From Plotosus lineatus (lineage: Eukaryota; Chordata; Actinopteri; Siluriformes; Plotosidae), in contig CM045729.1 of the NCBI GenBank assembly GCA_024760905.1, forward strand, positions 83,691,550 to 83,755,549: a stretch of DNA of 64,000 nucleotides, given 5' to 3'. This document shows positions 22,971-35,079 of this stretch, one piece after another. A program made the position numbers and the translations under genes. Positions within the stretch are counted from its first letter, which is position 1. Every line of letters starts with the position of its first letter. Below the pieces are notes generated by a model that saw nothing but the letters and a program-made list of their open reading frames with translations, searched no databases and was not told the DNA's origin.

Positions 22971-23405
22971 TTAAGTGTAATCACATTTCATGCTTATATT
23001 AGTGATATATTTCTATAGATTTTATTCCATTTCAATTTCTACTTTTTCTTCAATTTCATTTCACATTCACTTTAACTTTTGACTTTGTACAGCCCTGGTC
23101 GTATCTCCGGATGTTCGTAAAACAAATGTTCGTAAGTTGGGGAGCATCTGTACTACAAATGCTTTGCAAGAGAAACCTCTACAGCTCATGTATGAGGTTA
23201 ATTTATTACTAAAATGTGCACTGTTTTTACCTCTGGTAATCTGATGTTAGCCATAATAAAATTCTGCACTCTCGCTTGTCTCAAGGTGGTAATGTTATAT
23301 CCATCAAAATATATCATACGACCAGTGCACAAGGCATCATGGCTCATATATAAAAGTAACAAGTCATCATGGCCAATTAAATTTTCTTTCTAAGAAATAA
23401 CACTG
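22970..23405. other. No gene seen
   Basis: AT-rich DNA with the 65-bp element-end relative at 23088-23152. 23280-23390 contains a duplicated phrase (GGCATCATGGCTCATATA / GTCATCATGGCCAATTAA). No coding signal. Confidence 0.4.
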
Positions 23406-23406
23406 T

Positions 23407-23760
23407 TTTCTTATTTTCCTTTTGGCTTTTTCCCGTTTTGAGGGGTCTCCACAGCAAATCATCTGATTCGCATGTTTGATTTGGCATAGGTTTTTACATT
23501 GGATGCCCTTCCTGACACAACCCTTTAGCAAGGGACAGAAACAGATGGCTATGCAGCCTACGATTTATGAAAATCCACAATGGTTCTTTGACATGAACTT
23601 CTCACCATAGACAGTGAGAGACATGGTCGGCCTTTGATAACCCAGTTGGCTGCAGTGAGGGGACAGTGACAACCTTGTGGAGAGTGGGACTCAAACCGCC
23701 ACCTTGGGATCAATGATTCAGCACCCTTTACCACCAGGCCATCACTGCCTTGGTGATGCC
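23407..23760 (-). mobile_element. tRNA-Ser-headed SINE with family B tail
   Basis: Minus strand: head with GGTGGTAAAGGGTGCTGAATCATTGATCCC and B box GGTTTGAGTCCCACTCTCC, body with TCTCACTGTCTATGGTGAGA and AAGAACCATTGTGG, then the LINE-derived part (AGGGTTGTGTCAGGAAGGG, GATGATTTGCTGTGGAGACC, GGGAAAAAGCCAAAAGGAA). Confidence 0.88.
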
Positions 23761-23984
23761 GTCTTGCCATCTTCTTAGAGAAGAGATAATACTGTATTTC
23801 TTGTATTTATTATGTTTATTAACTGGCTGGGTATGAATAACATACACACATTATTTGCTAACAAATAAATAAATAAACCAAAAAACAAAGATTAAACAAT
23901 GTAACATAATGATGTAATTATGAAGATGATAGTATCAAAATATGTTATAATAACCTTTCTCATTGTCAGCATCCTAGTCTCATA

Positions 23985-26980
23985 GAGGCGATGGTTAGCA
24001 AACATGGGGGGCATGACAGAATCCTGTGTGGCTATAAAGGCCAATCCTGGAGCGGCAGTCCCTCTTGCAGTTGTCACAGATGTATGTGGATTGGGCGTGC
24101 ATGCTTCCTTCTCACTGCTCTCTTTGATGTACCCCGAGCTCTCCTATCCTCCTCAGCTTATGCACCCCAGCATGTACCCTTTGCCACCAGGAGTCACAGT
24201 TTACAGCAGGGTCCTCTCAGTGGATTTTGTTGATGTTGGCTGCTTTTAGGTCTCACTGAATGGTGTCTTTGAAGCGCAGCAAAGGTTGACTGACTCAACG
24301 AGCGCCGTCGCACAGTTCACTGTAGAGACTTTCTTGTGGCAGGAGCCGAGGCACAATGCGGTGCACATGGCTGAGTCAACGGCTGTTATTCCACACTTAC
24401 TTATTGAGTTTGGCCATGACTTCCTATGTATGTAAAAACACAAATGCGAAATAAAAATCTTGAATCTTGACCCCAGCAGCTTTGGAAATTCTTGAACTGA
24501 TCTCAATGTCAAGAGATGTTGAGCTGGTTACTGTTGAGCCCAGATAAGTAAAGGCATCCACCACCTTAAGCTGTGAGTCCCCGATAATAATGAAGCCACC
24601 CTGCGCCATGATGTTAGTCTTCTCAAGGCTGATTGTCATCCCAAACTCACTGCAGGCAGCAACAGCTTGTTGACCAGTCATTGAATACCATCTTTGCTAT
24701 GAAATATTAAAGCCCCAACCTCTGCAAACAGCAGCTCACGAATCAGCAGCTCATATGTCTTGCTCTTGGCATGGAGTCTGGTAATATTGAAGAGTTTACC
24801 ATCTTGCCTTGTTTGGATGTAAGCTCCATCTTCACAGTCGGCAAAGGTGCAATGTAGAAGCATCGAGAAAAAGACCCTAAATAGGGTTAGCGCTAAGACA
24901 CAGCCTTGCTTCACTCGATTACTGACTGGGGAGGTGTCAGAATTAGCTCCATTGAAGACCATGCTCTGCATGTCCTGATGGAAGGAAGCAGTGACTGCAA
25001 GGAGTTTGGGAGGACAGATGATCTTTTGAAGAATCTGAAAAAGTCTGCTTCTGCTAACAAATTCGAAGGCTTTGGTCAGATCCACAAAAGCAAAGAACAG
25101 TGGCTGCTGCTGTTCATGGCAGTTCTTCTGCAAATGATGAAGAGAGAAGATCATATACACTGTGAATCTCCTAGCACTGAAGCCACATTGCGACTTAGGA
25201 TAGACACGCGAGGCAAAGCTCTGAAGGTGGTTGAGGGTGACTCAGGTGACAATCTTGCCGACGATGCTCAGCAGGGAGATGCCTCAATAGTTGTTCCAAT
25301 CATTATGATCTCCCTTGTTTTTATACAGGGTGACAATCTTGGCATCTCTCATGTCCTGAGGAATGTGGCGTTGCTCCCAGCACAGACACAGGAGGTCATC
25401 AAGCAACTGCAGGATGGTTTGCTTCCCTTGCTTCGAAACTTCTTGTGGAATGCCATCCTTCCCTGGTGACTTACCACAGGCGAGAGAGTCAATGGCTTTG
25501 CTAAGCTCCACCAGTGAGGGTGGATATGGCTGATAGGTTGGGGAAAGCATTAAGGGCAGTCACCAAGATGGTATTCTGTGTCATGTAAAGCTCGAGGTAA
25601 TGCTCGACCCATTGATGCAGCTGTTTGCTCTGGTCAGTGAGGGTTTTGCCAGACTTGGACTTGAGTTGAGTGGGGCTGTTTTGATTCTGGTAGGGCTGAG
25701 GGCAGTTTTGATCCCCCATACAATCCCTTGACATAGTTTCTGACGGTGTATGTCCTAGGGCCTCATAGAACTGGTCCTTTACTTCAGGAGGAGAGTTAAG
25801 CATTGGAGCATATGCTGATATGATATTAATGTAGCCTAGCAATGTCTTCATGCGCAGGGTGAACAATGTTGATGCTCCTCTGGTGGGTGTTTCAATGGAA
25901 GCAAGCAGCAAGTTTTTCATGGCAAAACCTACACCATGCTGCCTGGGCACATCCAGAGACAAGTCCTGCAAGAAGAAAGTGTAGTCTGTTCATCTGAGAG
26001 ACCCACTGTCGGGCAGCCGGGGTTCTCGAAGGCAGGCGATGCCAATGTTACGTCTAGCCAGCTCCTTATTTATAATGACTGTCTTGCGGAAGATATCGAT
26101 GAGTTGGAAGTCAGAAGAGGGTGCAGGATACATTGTATGGACAATCCAGCTGGGAAATAAAAGTGCTGGAGACTTCTGTTGATTTTGTTTCGGGTTGCTT
26201 GGTGCAGGAATTACGCTCACCGTTTAGGTGACCCCATGCTCTACGCACCCAGTAAAGCAAGCGAGCGTGATGGGGTGGTACCTTACTGTCTGGAGAATGC
26301 CTGGCTTGAGGTGGGCAGTAGCTACCCACTGAGGCCTGAAGCCCTCTCCCACCAACGGACAAGGCCCCTGGCACTCCAACATTATGCCAATTGGTCAGAG
26401 CTTATCACCGGTAACTACCTTGTCCCATTGGTTAATGCTGGAGTAATTTGACTCTGCTGGAGGCCACTCTCCAGACATGTGCCAAAGGCCTGCGCAGATA
26501 ATCTGGAACCATTGTGCTGCCCAGACTGCAGTGTCCCCCTCTCCATGTCACTGGCAAGATCCAAGGGAAAGGATGAACCAATACAACTTGGTGCCAGGCC
26601 AACTGCAGGAGCTGCCAGATGCAGGTACAGTACAAATACAACCACCTCATGGGACTCCACTCTGGGTCTTTATCCTCAAGGTGACCTTCCTGCAGCCTTT
26701 ACTGAGATCAGGTCTAGCCACAAAGCAGCAGAGTTTTGGAATCAGGGTTTACCTTCCCCTAGATGCCTTCCCTGACTGAAGAGCCCCATCTACCCTGGCA
26801 ACTTGTTTTAAGGCACCAGTGGCTTGCCTTCACCCCTGCTCCTGTCTGTAATGCCGTGTGGAGGCTGGAGTCAGGCTTGGCTGTCAGAGGCTATGAGAGA
26901 TGCACGCCATGAGAAGAACTTCAAAAGGCTGCGGGAGCCCAACCTCGCAACCCAACCACCAATGAGAGAGCAAGATGGTA
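23985..26980 (-). mobile_element. Family A LINE, longest copy incl. C-terminal zinc finger
   Basis: Minus strand from 26980: 5' UTR (to about 26220), endonuclease (26220-25700; FRKTVIINKELARRNIGIAC, HGVGFAMKNLLLAS, IISAYAPMLNSPPEVKDQFY). An internal deletion then joins the mid-endonuclease to the pre-RT linker (HQWVEHYLELYMTQN near 25610). The RT follows: GKSPGKDGIPQEVSKQ, FVDLTKAFEFVSRS, SNRVKQGCVLALTLFRVFFS (to about 24690). The catalytic FADD is degraded (LLFAEVGA). The thumb is at 24680-24430. Near 24040-24090 the C-terminus reads CDNCKRDCRSRIGLYSH, a CxxC...H zinc-finger-like motif followed by a final Cys. Several stops and shifts make it dead. Confidence 0.85.
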
Positions 26981-27330
26981 ACTTTTCACACAGCAGATTA
27001 AACAGAAAAACACTATGAGTTATCATGTTACCCATCTTTTTTGTCTGAGAAAAATCTGTTCCTGTTGTAGATGGGTTTTGTAGCATAGCCGACGTGTTGC
27101 CAGTTGGCTTTCTAGACTCTCTTTTTTGGATTTAGGATTCCATGAGTTCTTTCTTGAGCTGAGTATCCTGGTGGTGAGTGATAATTCTCAGCACCATTTT
27201 TGAGGCTGTGGATGACTGGCTTAACAAGGCCTTCTTCAGAACCTCTGAAAATAAAATTTTCTTTTTTAATGGAACCTTTGATGAGTTGGCTTATAATTAT
27301 TAAAACATATATATTAGAGATCTGTCTGTC
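26980..27330. other. No gene seen
   Basis: Sequence between the family A 5' end and the next SINE, without domain or RNA signal. Confidence 0.4.
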
Positions 27331-27334
27331 TGTC

Positions 27335-27674
27335 TAGTGGCCTGGTGGTTAAGGGCGTTGGATTGCTGATCCTAAGGTTTGGGGTTTGAGTCCCACTCTC
27401 CACAAAGTTTTCACTGCCCACTCCCCAGTGCAGCTAACTGGGTTATCAAAAGCCAACCATGTCTTTCACTGTCTATGGTGGGAGGCATGTAAAAGAACCA
27501 TTGCTGACTTTCATAAAGAGTAGGCTGCATAGCTGTCAGAGTGTTTCTGCCCTTTGCTATAGAGTTGGGTCAGGAAGGGCATCTGGTATATAAATCTATG
27601 CCAAATCAAACATGCGCATCAGATGATTTGCTGTGGCGACCCCTAAAAAAGGAAAAAAGCCAAAAGTAAAAGAA

Positions 27675-27675
<1 letters not shown>
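27335..27675 (+). mobile_element. tRNA-Ser-headed SINE with family B tail
   Basis: The clearest head: GTGGCCTGGTGGTTAAGGGC (A box), TTGGATTGCTGATCCTAAGG (anticodon-arm region resembling tRNA-Ser GCT) and GGGTTTGAGTCCCACTCTCC (B box). The body is as in the other copies. The tail GATGATTTGCTGTGGCGACC plus GGAAAAAAGCCAAAAGTAAAAGAAG matches the 3' end of family B LINEs at 38071-38130 (minus) and 5040-5100 (minus). Confidence 0.92.
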
Positions 27676-28124
<449 letters not shown>

Positions 28125-28855
28125 ACGCTTACACATTCAGACATGCGTGAGCATGCACATGAGCATGTGTGCCCCTTGGTCTATCTTGTGGGGTATGCAC
28201 CGGACTAAGGTGTACCAGACCTGTTGCTATGGGCTATTAAGTCTCTGTACCATTGGAGCATAGAACAGGTGTTGAGGGGTTCTTATCTGGTGGCCACTGG
28301 ATCTCATCTCTGCTTTTGGCTTCATCATGTCCTTTTGGCTTCATCAACTTGGGACCTACAGCTCTAACTAAAGTGATTTGCAGTTGGATGCCATGTGGCC
28401 AGGATGAGAATCAGCACTTCCAAGTCCGTTGCCATGTTTCTCAGCCGGGAAAGGTTGGAATGCACCCTCCGGGTTGCTCAGATATTCACTCCCATTACAA
28501 CGGTTAATACCAGCAAGGTTTGCATTAGGCCAAAAAAAAATCTATTAACTTCTGTGGCAAATTCAACTATCTAGTCACATTCATGATGTCTTTGCCCGAT
28601 ATTTTGGAATCGGTCTGAAATCCAAAATAAAATTGCACCATACCCACTGTGGTGAAAACAGCTTAATTTCACTGACATCTAGTGGCTAAATTTGAGACAG
28701 CAAAACAATGTCAATAATTATGTGATGAGTGGAGCTAGTGTTTTGTGTGAATGATATAAATGTATTTTTGTAAAGATTATTTGATTGATTGTCGAGTTGA
28801 ATATATAAATGCATGTGGTGTAGTATTTGGGAGAGGGTTTGCTTGGGAAAACAAA
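28125..28855. other. No gene seen
   Basis: The short open frames (28253-28507, for example) have no domain or splice support, and no repeat family was recognised. Confidence 0.35.
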
Positions 28856-28856
28856 G

Positions 28857-29218
28857 ATAGATAGATGACTTTATTAAGTCCCTGAGTCCCCAAGGAAAAT
28901 TAATTTGGCCTGTTGATATCAATGCAGACAAAGCTCTGTATTGGCCAAAACCTATGGGTCCAGTACACCATATTCCGGAGTACAAGTTAGAAAGCCTTCT
29001 CCAAGTTCTTAAAACACATGTTGGCAGATTGGCAAACTGTCTTTCCACCTCAAAGCTCCTGTTGAATGTGCACAGCTGGTTGAGAGAGTTCTCTACCTGG
29101 GATAGAAACCACATTGTCCCCCCTGAATCCTAGGATTGGACATCAGTAGTATCCTACTCTCCAGTACTTCTGAATAGAATTTCCTAAGAAAGATGAAGAA
29201 TGTGATTCCAGAATAATT
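28857..29218 (-). mobile_element. Rex3-like (RTE) LINE remnant
   Basis: Minus-strand phrases match the Rex3 reverse transcriptase region known from fish: the plus-strand text GCCTTCTCCAAGTTCTTAAAACACATGT, GAAACCACATTGTCCCCCCTGAATCC and CTCTCCAGTACTTCTGAATAGA is the reverse complement of the FxFVDLEKAFD- to FRPGRG-like part. Stops are numerous, and it begins with a short GATAGATGACTTTATTAAGT phrase at 28857. Confidence 0.65.
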
Positions 29219-29274
29219 GGAATATACATGTCACCCAAGTTTCCAAATTCAAATATACACACCCCCATATATAT

Positions 29275-30603
29275 GTCAGTACATTTCCGTCTCTGTCCTT
29301 AATCACTCTAACTTGCGGCATGTCCTCCCCATCTCAATTTCTCTGCTATGCCAACCTGTATAAATAATTTTCTCCCTCTTTACTTTCCAACCGAGCATAC
29401 AAGTCATCATACGCCCTCTGTTAGGCCTTTGACACCGCTAGCTTTGCCGTACGCTGACTCCCTGTACTCCTGTTTACTCTCTTCAGTCCTCTCAATGTCC
29501 CACTTCTTCTTAAGTAACCTCTTCCGTTATACACACTCCTGCACTTCCTCATTCCACCACCAAGTCTCCTTATAGCCTCTCCTTCCAGATGAGACACCAA
29601 GTATTCTCCTACCTGTCTCCCTGATCACATTAGCTGTAGTTGTCCAGTCATCTGGATTCACTTCCTAACCACCCAAAGCCATTTTCAACTCCTCCTTGAA
29701 GACAACCCGTCACTCTTCTTTATTCAGCTTCCACCACTTTGTATTCTGCTCTGCCTTTGCCTTCTTCACCTTCCTCACCATCACCGTCATCCTACACACC
29801 ACTATCCTATGCTGTTTGGCAACACTCTCACCCGCTACTACTTTGCAGTCACAGCCTTCCTTCAAATTACTTCACCTGCACAAGATGTAGTCTACCTGTG
29901 TGCTCCTGCCTCCATTTTAAAAAGTCACCCTATGCTCCTCTCTCTTCTGGAAGAAAGTATTCACCACAGCCATTTCCATCCTTTTTTTGCAAAATCTACC
30001 ATCCTTCTGCATTCCAGTCCTGGATACCAAACCTTCCCATCACTTCCTTGTCCCCTCTGTTTCCTGCACCAACATGTCCATTGATGTCTGCCCCAATGAC
30101 CACTCTTTCACCTCTGTGGGTACTCTGCATCACTTCATCATTGAACATCACGCCTTCAATTTCTAACTTGAGAATCATCATTCTGTCTGACGCTCTTTTC
30201 ACTTCAAGAACATTCCTGACAAACTCTTCCTTCAAGATGAATCCTACTCCATTTCTCTTCCTATCCACACCATGACAAAACAGCTTAAACCCTGCTCCTA
30301 AGCTTCTAGCCTTGCTGCCTTTCCACCTGGTCTCCTGAACACACAATATGTCCACCCTCCTCCTCTGCATCATGTCAGCCAGCTCTCTCCCTTTTCCTGT
30401 CATAATTCCAACATTCAAAGTCCCTACTTTCAGTCCTAGACTCACGACTTTCCTCTTCTCTCTCTGCCTACGGACACGCCTCCCGCCTCTCCTTCTTCGA
30501 TGTCTTCGACCAACAGTAATCCAATTTCCACTAGCACCCTGTTGGTTAACAGCACTGATGGCGGTCATTGTTAACCCGGGCTTCAATCCGATCCGGTTTG
30601 AGA
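29275..30603 (-). mobile_element. Family B LINE, inverted 5' half
   Basis: Minus strand from 30603: end of the 5' UTR (CCGGATCGGATTGAAGCCCG), then an open 196-codon frame (30586-29996) containing the endonuclease start: [60 protein letters not shown]. Decayed linker follows to 29275. It stops at the codons for KDRDGNVLT, precisely the point where the plus-strand half (30604 onwards) starts. Together the two halves represent one element with its 5' half reversed. Confidence 0.85.
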
Positions 30604-32126
30604 GGGAAATGTGTTAACTGATGACAGAAGTGTGCTGGGAAGATGGAAAGAGTACTTTGAAGAGCTGATGAATGAGGAAAATAAAAGAGAAAAAATAATA
30701 GAAAGGGTGACCGTTGAGGAGCAGGAAGTAGCAAAGATTAGTAAGGGTGAAGTGAGAAGAGCATTGAAGAGGATGAAGAGTGGAAAGGCAGTTGGTCCTG
30801 ATGACATACCTGTTGAGGTATGGAAGTGTCTAGGGGAGGTAGCAGTAGATTTTCTGACAAGAATATTCAACAAGGTCTTAGAAAGTGAGCAGATGCCGTA
30901 GGAATGGAGGAGAAGTGTGCTTGTGCCCATTTTTAAGAACAAGGGAGATGTACAGAGTTGTGGCAACTGCAGAGGGATAAAGTTGATGAGCCATACAATG
31001 AAATTATGGGAAAGAATAGTGGAAGCTGGACTATGGGTAGAGGTCAGCATTTGTGAACAACAGTTTGGTTTCATGTCAAGAAAGAGGACCACAGGTGCAG
31101 TGTTTGCTTTGAGGTCAGAAGGAGCTGCATTGTGCCTTTGTGGATCTGGAGAAAACATATGACAGGGTGCCGAGAGAGGAACTGTGGTATTGTATGATGA
31201 AGTCTGGAGTGACAGAGAAGTATGTTAGAGTGGTGCAGGACATGTATAAGAGATGTATGACAGTGGCGAGGTGTGCTGTCGGTGTGACAGAAGAGTTCAA
31301 GGTGGAGGTAGGACTGCATCAAGCATCAGCTCTCAGCCCCTTCTTGTTTGCTATGGTGATGGACAGGCTGACAGATGAGATGAGACAAGAATCTCCATGG
31401 ACTATGATGTTTGCAGATGACATCGTGATTTGTAGTGAGAGCAGAGAACAAGTGGAGGAAATACTAGAGAGGTGGAGGTATGCCCTGGAAAGGAGGGGAA
31501 TGAAGGTTAGTCTCAGTAAGACAGAATACATGTGTGTGAACGGCAAGGACCCAAGAGGAACCGTGAGGTTACAGGGGGCAGAGATAAAGAAGGTGGGGGA
31601 TTTTAAGTATTTAGGCTCAACAATCCAGACCAATGGAGAGTGTGGAAAACAGGTGAAGAAGCATGTGGAGGCAGGTTGGAATGGATGGAGAAAAGTGTTC
31701 AGTGTGATGTGTGACATCAGAGTATCTGCAAGAATGAAGGGAAAAGTGTACAAGATGGTGATGAGGCCAGCGATGTTGTATGGTTTAGAGACAGTGGCCC
31801 TGGGGAAAGGACAGGAGGCAGAGCTGGAGGTAGCAGAGATGAAAATGTTGAGGTTCTCTTTGGGAGTAAGGAGGATGGATAGGATCAGGAATGAGTACAT
31901 CAGAGGGACAGCACATGTTAGATGTTTTGGAGACAAAGTCAGAGAGGCTAGATTGAGATGGTTTGGACATGTACAGAGGAGGGATAGTGAGTATATTGGT
32001 TGTAGGATGCTGAGGTTGGAACTACCAGGCAGAAGGCCCAGAGGAAGACCAAAGCGATTTATGGATGTGGTGAAGGTGGACGTGAAGGTCGTTGGAGTAA
32101 GAGTAGAAGATGCAGAGGATAGGTTT
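30604..32126 (+). mobile_element. Family B LINE, 3' half (RT domain)
   Basis: Starts at GGGAAATGTGTTAACTGATG (codons GNVLTDDRS), then KRMKSGKAVGPDDIPVEVWK and RSVLVPIFKNKGD; a stop follows QMP at 30899. The long 342-codon frame (31140-32168) carries MDLEKTYDRVPREELWYCMM (motif A), GLHQASALSPFLFAMVMDRL, MMFADDIVICSESREQ (motif C intact), DPRGTVRLQGAEIKKVGDFK and RGTAHVRCFGDKVREARLRW. A frameshift near 31150 separates it from the fingers. The normal 3' tail with GATTTGCTGTGGCGACC is missing: after GAGGATAGG the sequence turns into a T run and unrelated DNA. Confidence 0.88.
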
Positions 32127-32212
32127 TTTTTTTTTAAACAACAATATAACTTACGTTGTTGTGTCTAATGTCTTTGTTGTTGGATCCCGACTCACTTAAT
32201 TATCGTATCGTC

Positions 32213-32241
32213 CTTTTTCTTCTTCTTCTTCTTCTTCTTCT

Positions 32242-32276
<35 letters not shown>

Positions 32277-32288
32277 TTTTTCTTCCTC

Positions 32289-32331
<43 letters not shown>

Positions 32332-32364
32332 CATTATTATTATTATTTTAATAATAATAATAAT

Positions 32365-32412
<48 letters not shown>

Positions 32413-32462
32413 AATAATAATAACAATAGTAATAATAATAATAATAAGAAGAAGAAGAAGAA
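32213..32462. repeat. Compound trinucleotide array
   Basis: Successive blocks of TTC (32217-32290), ATT (32290-32350), AAT, AAC (32366-32410), AAT and finally AAG (32446-32462) form a 250-bp array. Its outer blocks (TTC and AAG/GAA) and inner blocks (ATT and AAT) are mutually complementary, so it can fold. Confidence 0.95.
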
Positions 32463-32754
32463 AAATTTAAATATTTTACAAAATTAAGTATTGTCTAACG
32501 GGGCTGTGTAAGATCGTTTCTGTACATAGGACTTTGGTACCTATTCTATCGAAGTACTGTGTGTTTTTTGCCTGTTCTGAGCCTCTTTGTTTTTCTTTCC
32601 TTTCCATGACTGACTCTTTGCACTATATTAAAAAATCTTGAATCTTTAATCTTGAATCTAATTTAAAAAGGTTAAAAAAGAAGGACTGATTAATTTATTT
32701 TCGGAATATTGATTCTTCCTTCATTTCTGAGCCACCAAAGTGTGAGGAGATTGT

Positions 32755-32870
32755 GAGGAGGCTCGCGCCCATCTCAGCCCGACTCTGGGGAAGGGTGAGT
32801 TTACACCCCAGACAACTTACCAGGTCATTGTCGGGTGGAGCAAATCATTAGCCTACTGTTTATAACTGAC
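32755..32870 (-). mobile_element. L2-type tail remnant
   Basis: The plus-strand text GCGCCCATCTCAGCCCGACTCTGGGG and ACACCCCAGACAACTTACCAGGTCATTG is the reverse complement of the L2-type 3' tail seen at 17480-17560. Confidence 0.55.
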
Positions 32871-33229
32871 AAATGACAACAACAGCCCCCCCCCCCCCCT
32901 CCATTTTCAATTTAGTCATATCCAATTCCTACACATCAGGTATTACCTTCCTTATCACATGACCACCACTGTCCAGGGAGGGGCCAAAGCATGCATTGAT
33001 ATGCAAAGCTAGCCAACTTCCACAATTTGAATTATGACCATGCATATTTTGGGAACAGTCTAACATACTCAGAGGGAAAGTGTGACACCCCCCCCAGTAC
33101 AAATGAGCTTACAGACGCTTATGACTGGCTGGCATTCACTGTCAGTGACCGGGGAGTGAATGCGCACCCCCTGTGAAAGTTTGCCAATTAGATCCCATAT
33201 ACTCCCAGGACTCTGACATTAACCTGGAA

Positions 33230-33372
33230 TTGAACTTGCAATCCCTGGGTTAATAGTCATGCACCTTGTTGACGTGTCATTCCAGAACCAGCAAGTTGTT
33301 TCACATGCCTCTCACCAAACACAGTGGGGATCAATAACCCACCACCCTACCACCAGGCAACTCCTGCCCCAG
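33230..33372 (-). mobile_element. Decayed tRNA-headed SINE fragment
   Basis: TCACATGCCTCTCACCAAACACAGTG and CACCACCCTACCACCAGGCA correspond, in reverse, to the body and A-box region of the SINE family at 27335. Strongly diverged. Confidence 0.4.
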
Positions 33373-33704
33373 CATTACATATTTACATTTAAAACAATAT
33401 AAATACAGAAATCTAATATAAAATAAAATAATAATAATAATTAAAAAAATCTAAAACATACTGAACTGGTATAAGTGGCAAAAATGAGGTCCACAACAAA
33501 TTTCAAGAGGATGACATAAGTACGAATCACTCAATACAGTATACTTAGTGAACTATTCTAAACTATTATAAGGCATGTAAATAATATAGGATGGCACAGT
33601 AATGCAATAAAATAGAGTAGTAATAAAATGTCTATGTAAGGGAAAAAGCATCTCTTGGGACTAAGCAGTATCAACTGGTTTGAAATTGTCGAAAAGTTTT
33701 ACAT

Positions 33705-33848
33705 GTCCGTCATCACAGACAGCGAGAACCATGATAATCCAGTTGGCTGCACTGTGTGTGTTTTGTGGGGGTATGGGGGGATTGGGTGTTACTGGAGCTT
33801 GAACCTTCAACCTTCAGATCATTAAGCCAGCAACCATTGCCCAACATA
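33705..33848 (-). mobile_element. Decayed tRNA-headed SINE fragment
   Basis: CACAGACAGCGAGAACCATGATAATCCAGTTGGCTGCACTG followed by GGAGCTTGAACCTTCAACCTTCAGATCATTAAGCCAGCA is the reverse of the SINE body, B box and anticodon-arm region. Confidence 0.6.
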
Positions 33849-33897
33849 GGTATTTGTAATTTCTAGTTTTAGGTTTACATAGATATCTGGATTTTAT

Positions 33898-33931
33898 TGA
33901 CTTACTTACTTACTTACTTACTTACTTATTT
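33898..33931. repeat. (TTAC)n microsatellite
   Basis: Seven to eight TTAC units. Confidence 0.9.
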
Positions 33932-34179
33932 ACTGACTTTCTATCTTTTCTTTTAAAATTGGAATGGAGCAAATGTGTGCAAACCGTTTTCTCTAGGATC
34001 AATAAAGTAGTCTGATTCTGATAAACACTACTGCATATAAACCCATGAACACACCATATAAACACACTATAAAATGATATAAAGAATAGACAATGGATGC
34101 ACCCAGTTTGGATCTCAGTTGGTTGTGGTGCAGTGTTGACTGTGACTGAGTAAGCCAATTCTAGAGTGGAAGTCCTTGG

Positions 34180-35022
34180 CACAGCTGCTACGCATACAGT
34201 CTGCTGTGGTGAAGTGGTCACTATGGAGGCTTTTCTTCTCCCTCTCTGATCACCATCTGCTTTTCATATCTTCTGCTGCAATGATGCCTTGATGTACAGT
34301 CTGTCACCGGGCACAGCAAATTGCAGCCACCTCATCCCATGTGTAATTGAAGATTCTGTCTAATTTCAGGTCATGCTTGCAAAAACATCCTTATATCACA
34401 GTGTAGGGTGTCCTGTGGTTTGGGATCCTATGGTGAGCTCCCCATGTAGCAAATATTTTGTAGTGTGACTGTCTTGCATGTAGCAGACATGACCAAGCCA
34501 GTGTAATCATTGTTCGGTGAGATAGGCATACATGTGGGACATGTTGGCCTTGTCTGTGATTTTCGTGTTTGACAGGAGGTTCTTACAGAACATGCATAAT
34601 ATAGTGCACAGGCACCGCATGTAGAAACTGGTGAGACAGTGCTCTTGCCACATGTAACATGTTCAGCTCTTACTGCAATAAAGAAGAGTACTTAGCATGG
34701 AAGTATTGTATATGTATGATCTGTATGATCTTGGTAGCTACAGTGAGCTTGTTATTTTCCCACAATCTTTTTGACAGCTTGGCCATGGCTGCTGTAGATT
34801 GTTAAACTTTGGGTAGACGGACAGGTTGTTGGAAAATGTTGCTCCCAGTTATGTGAATTATTTTACCACTTATAAGGTTTAGTCACCGATGCGGATGCTG
34901 GGAGCTTCACTGTTGTCCTGGGGCATGATCGTTGTCTTCTTCTGGTCAAACTCTAGGCATGCATGTGCCAAGGCACTAGGTATGGGCTGTGTGGGCAGCA
35001 TCGTTGGCAAAAGAATCTATCA
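34180..35022 (-). mobile_element. Family A LINE, decayed RT C-terminal remnant
   Basis: Read in reverse, 35015-34990 gives SFANDAAHTAHT (a mutated FADDA motif), and 34520-34300 gives scattered matches to the C-terminal region: LHWLGHVCYMQDSHTTKYLL, HGELTIGSQTTGHPTL and YKDVF. Stops occur every few codons and the frame changes repeatedly, so this is an old copy. Its 5' part was lost where the Tc1 element begins. Confidence 0.6.
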
Positions 35023-35079
35023 CATCTTGGTATTTTCTCTGAGTTGTGTAGGATTGAACATCTACTGGCAGACATTGTT

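Noticed and set aside
27335..27410. Functional tRNA-Ser gene
   Set aside because: A and B boxes are visible but the acceptor stem does not close and the sequence continues into a SINE body shared by many copies.
29739..30275. 178-codon plus-strand frame
   Set aside because: Antisense of the inverted family B 5' half (29275-30603).
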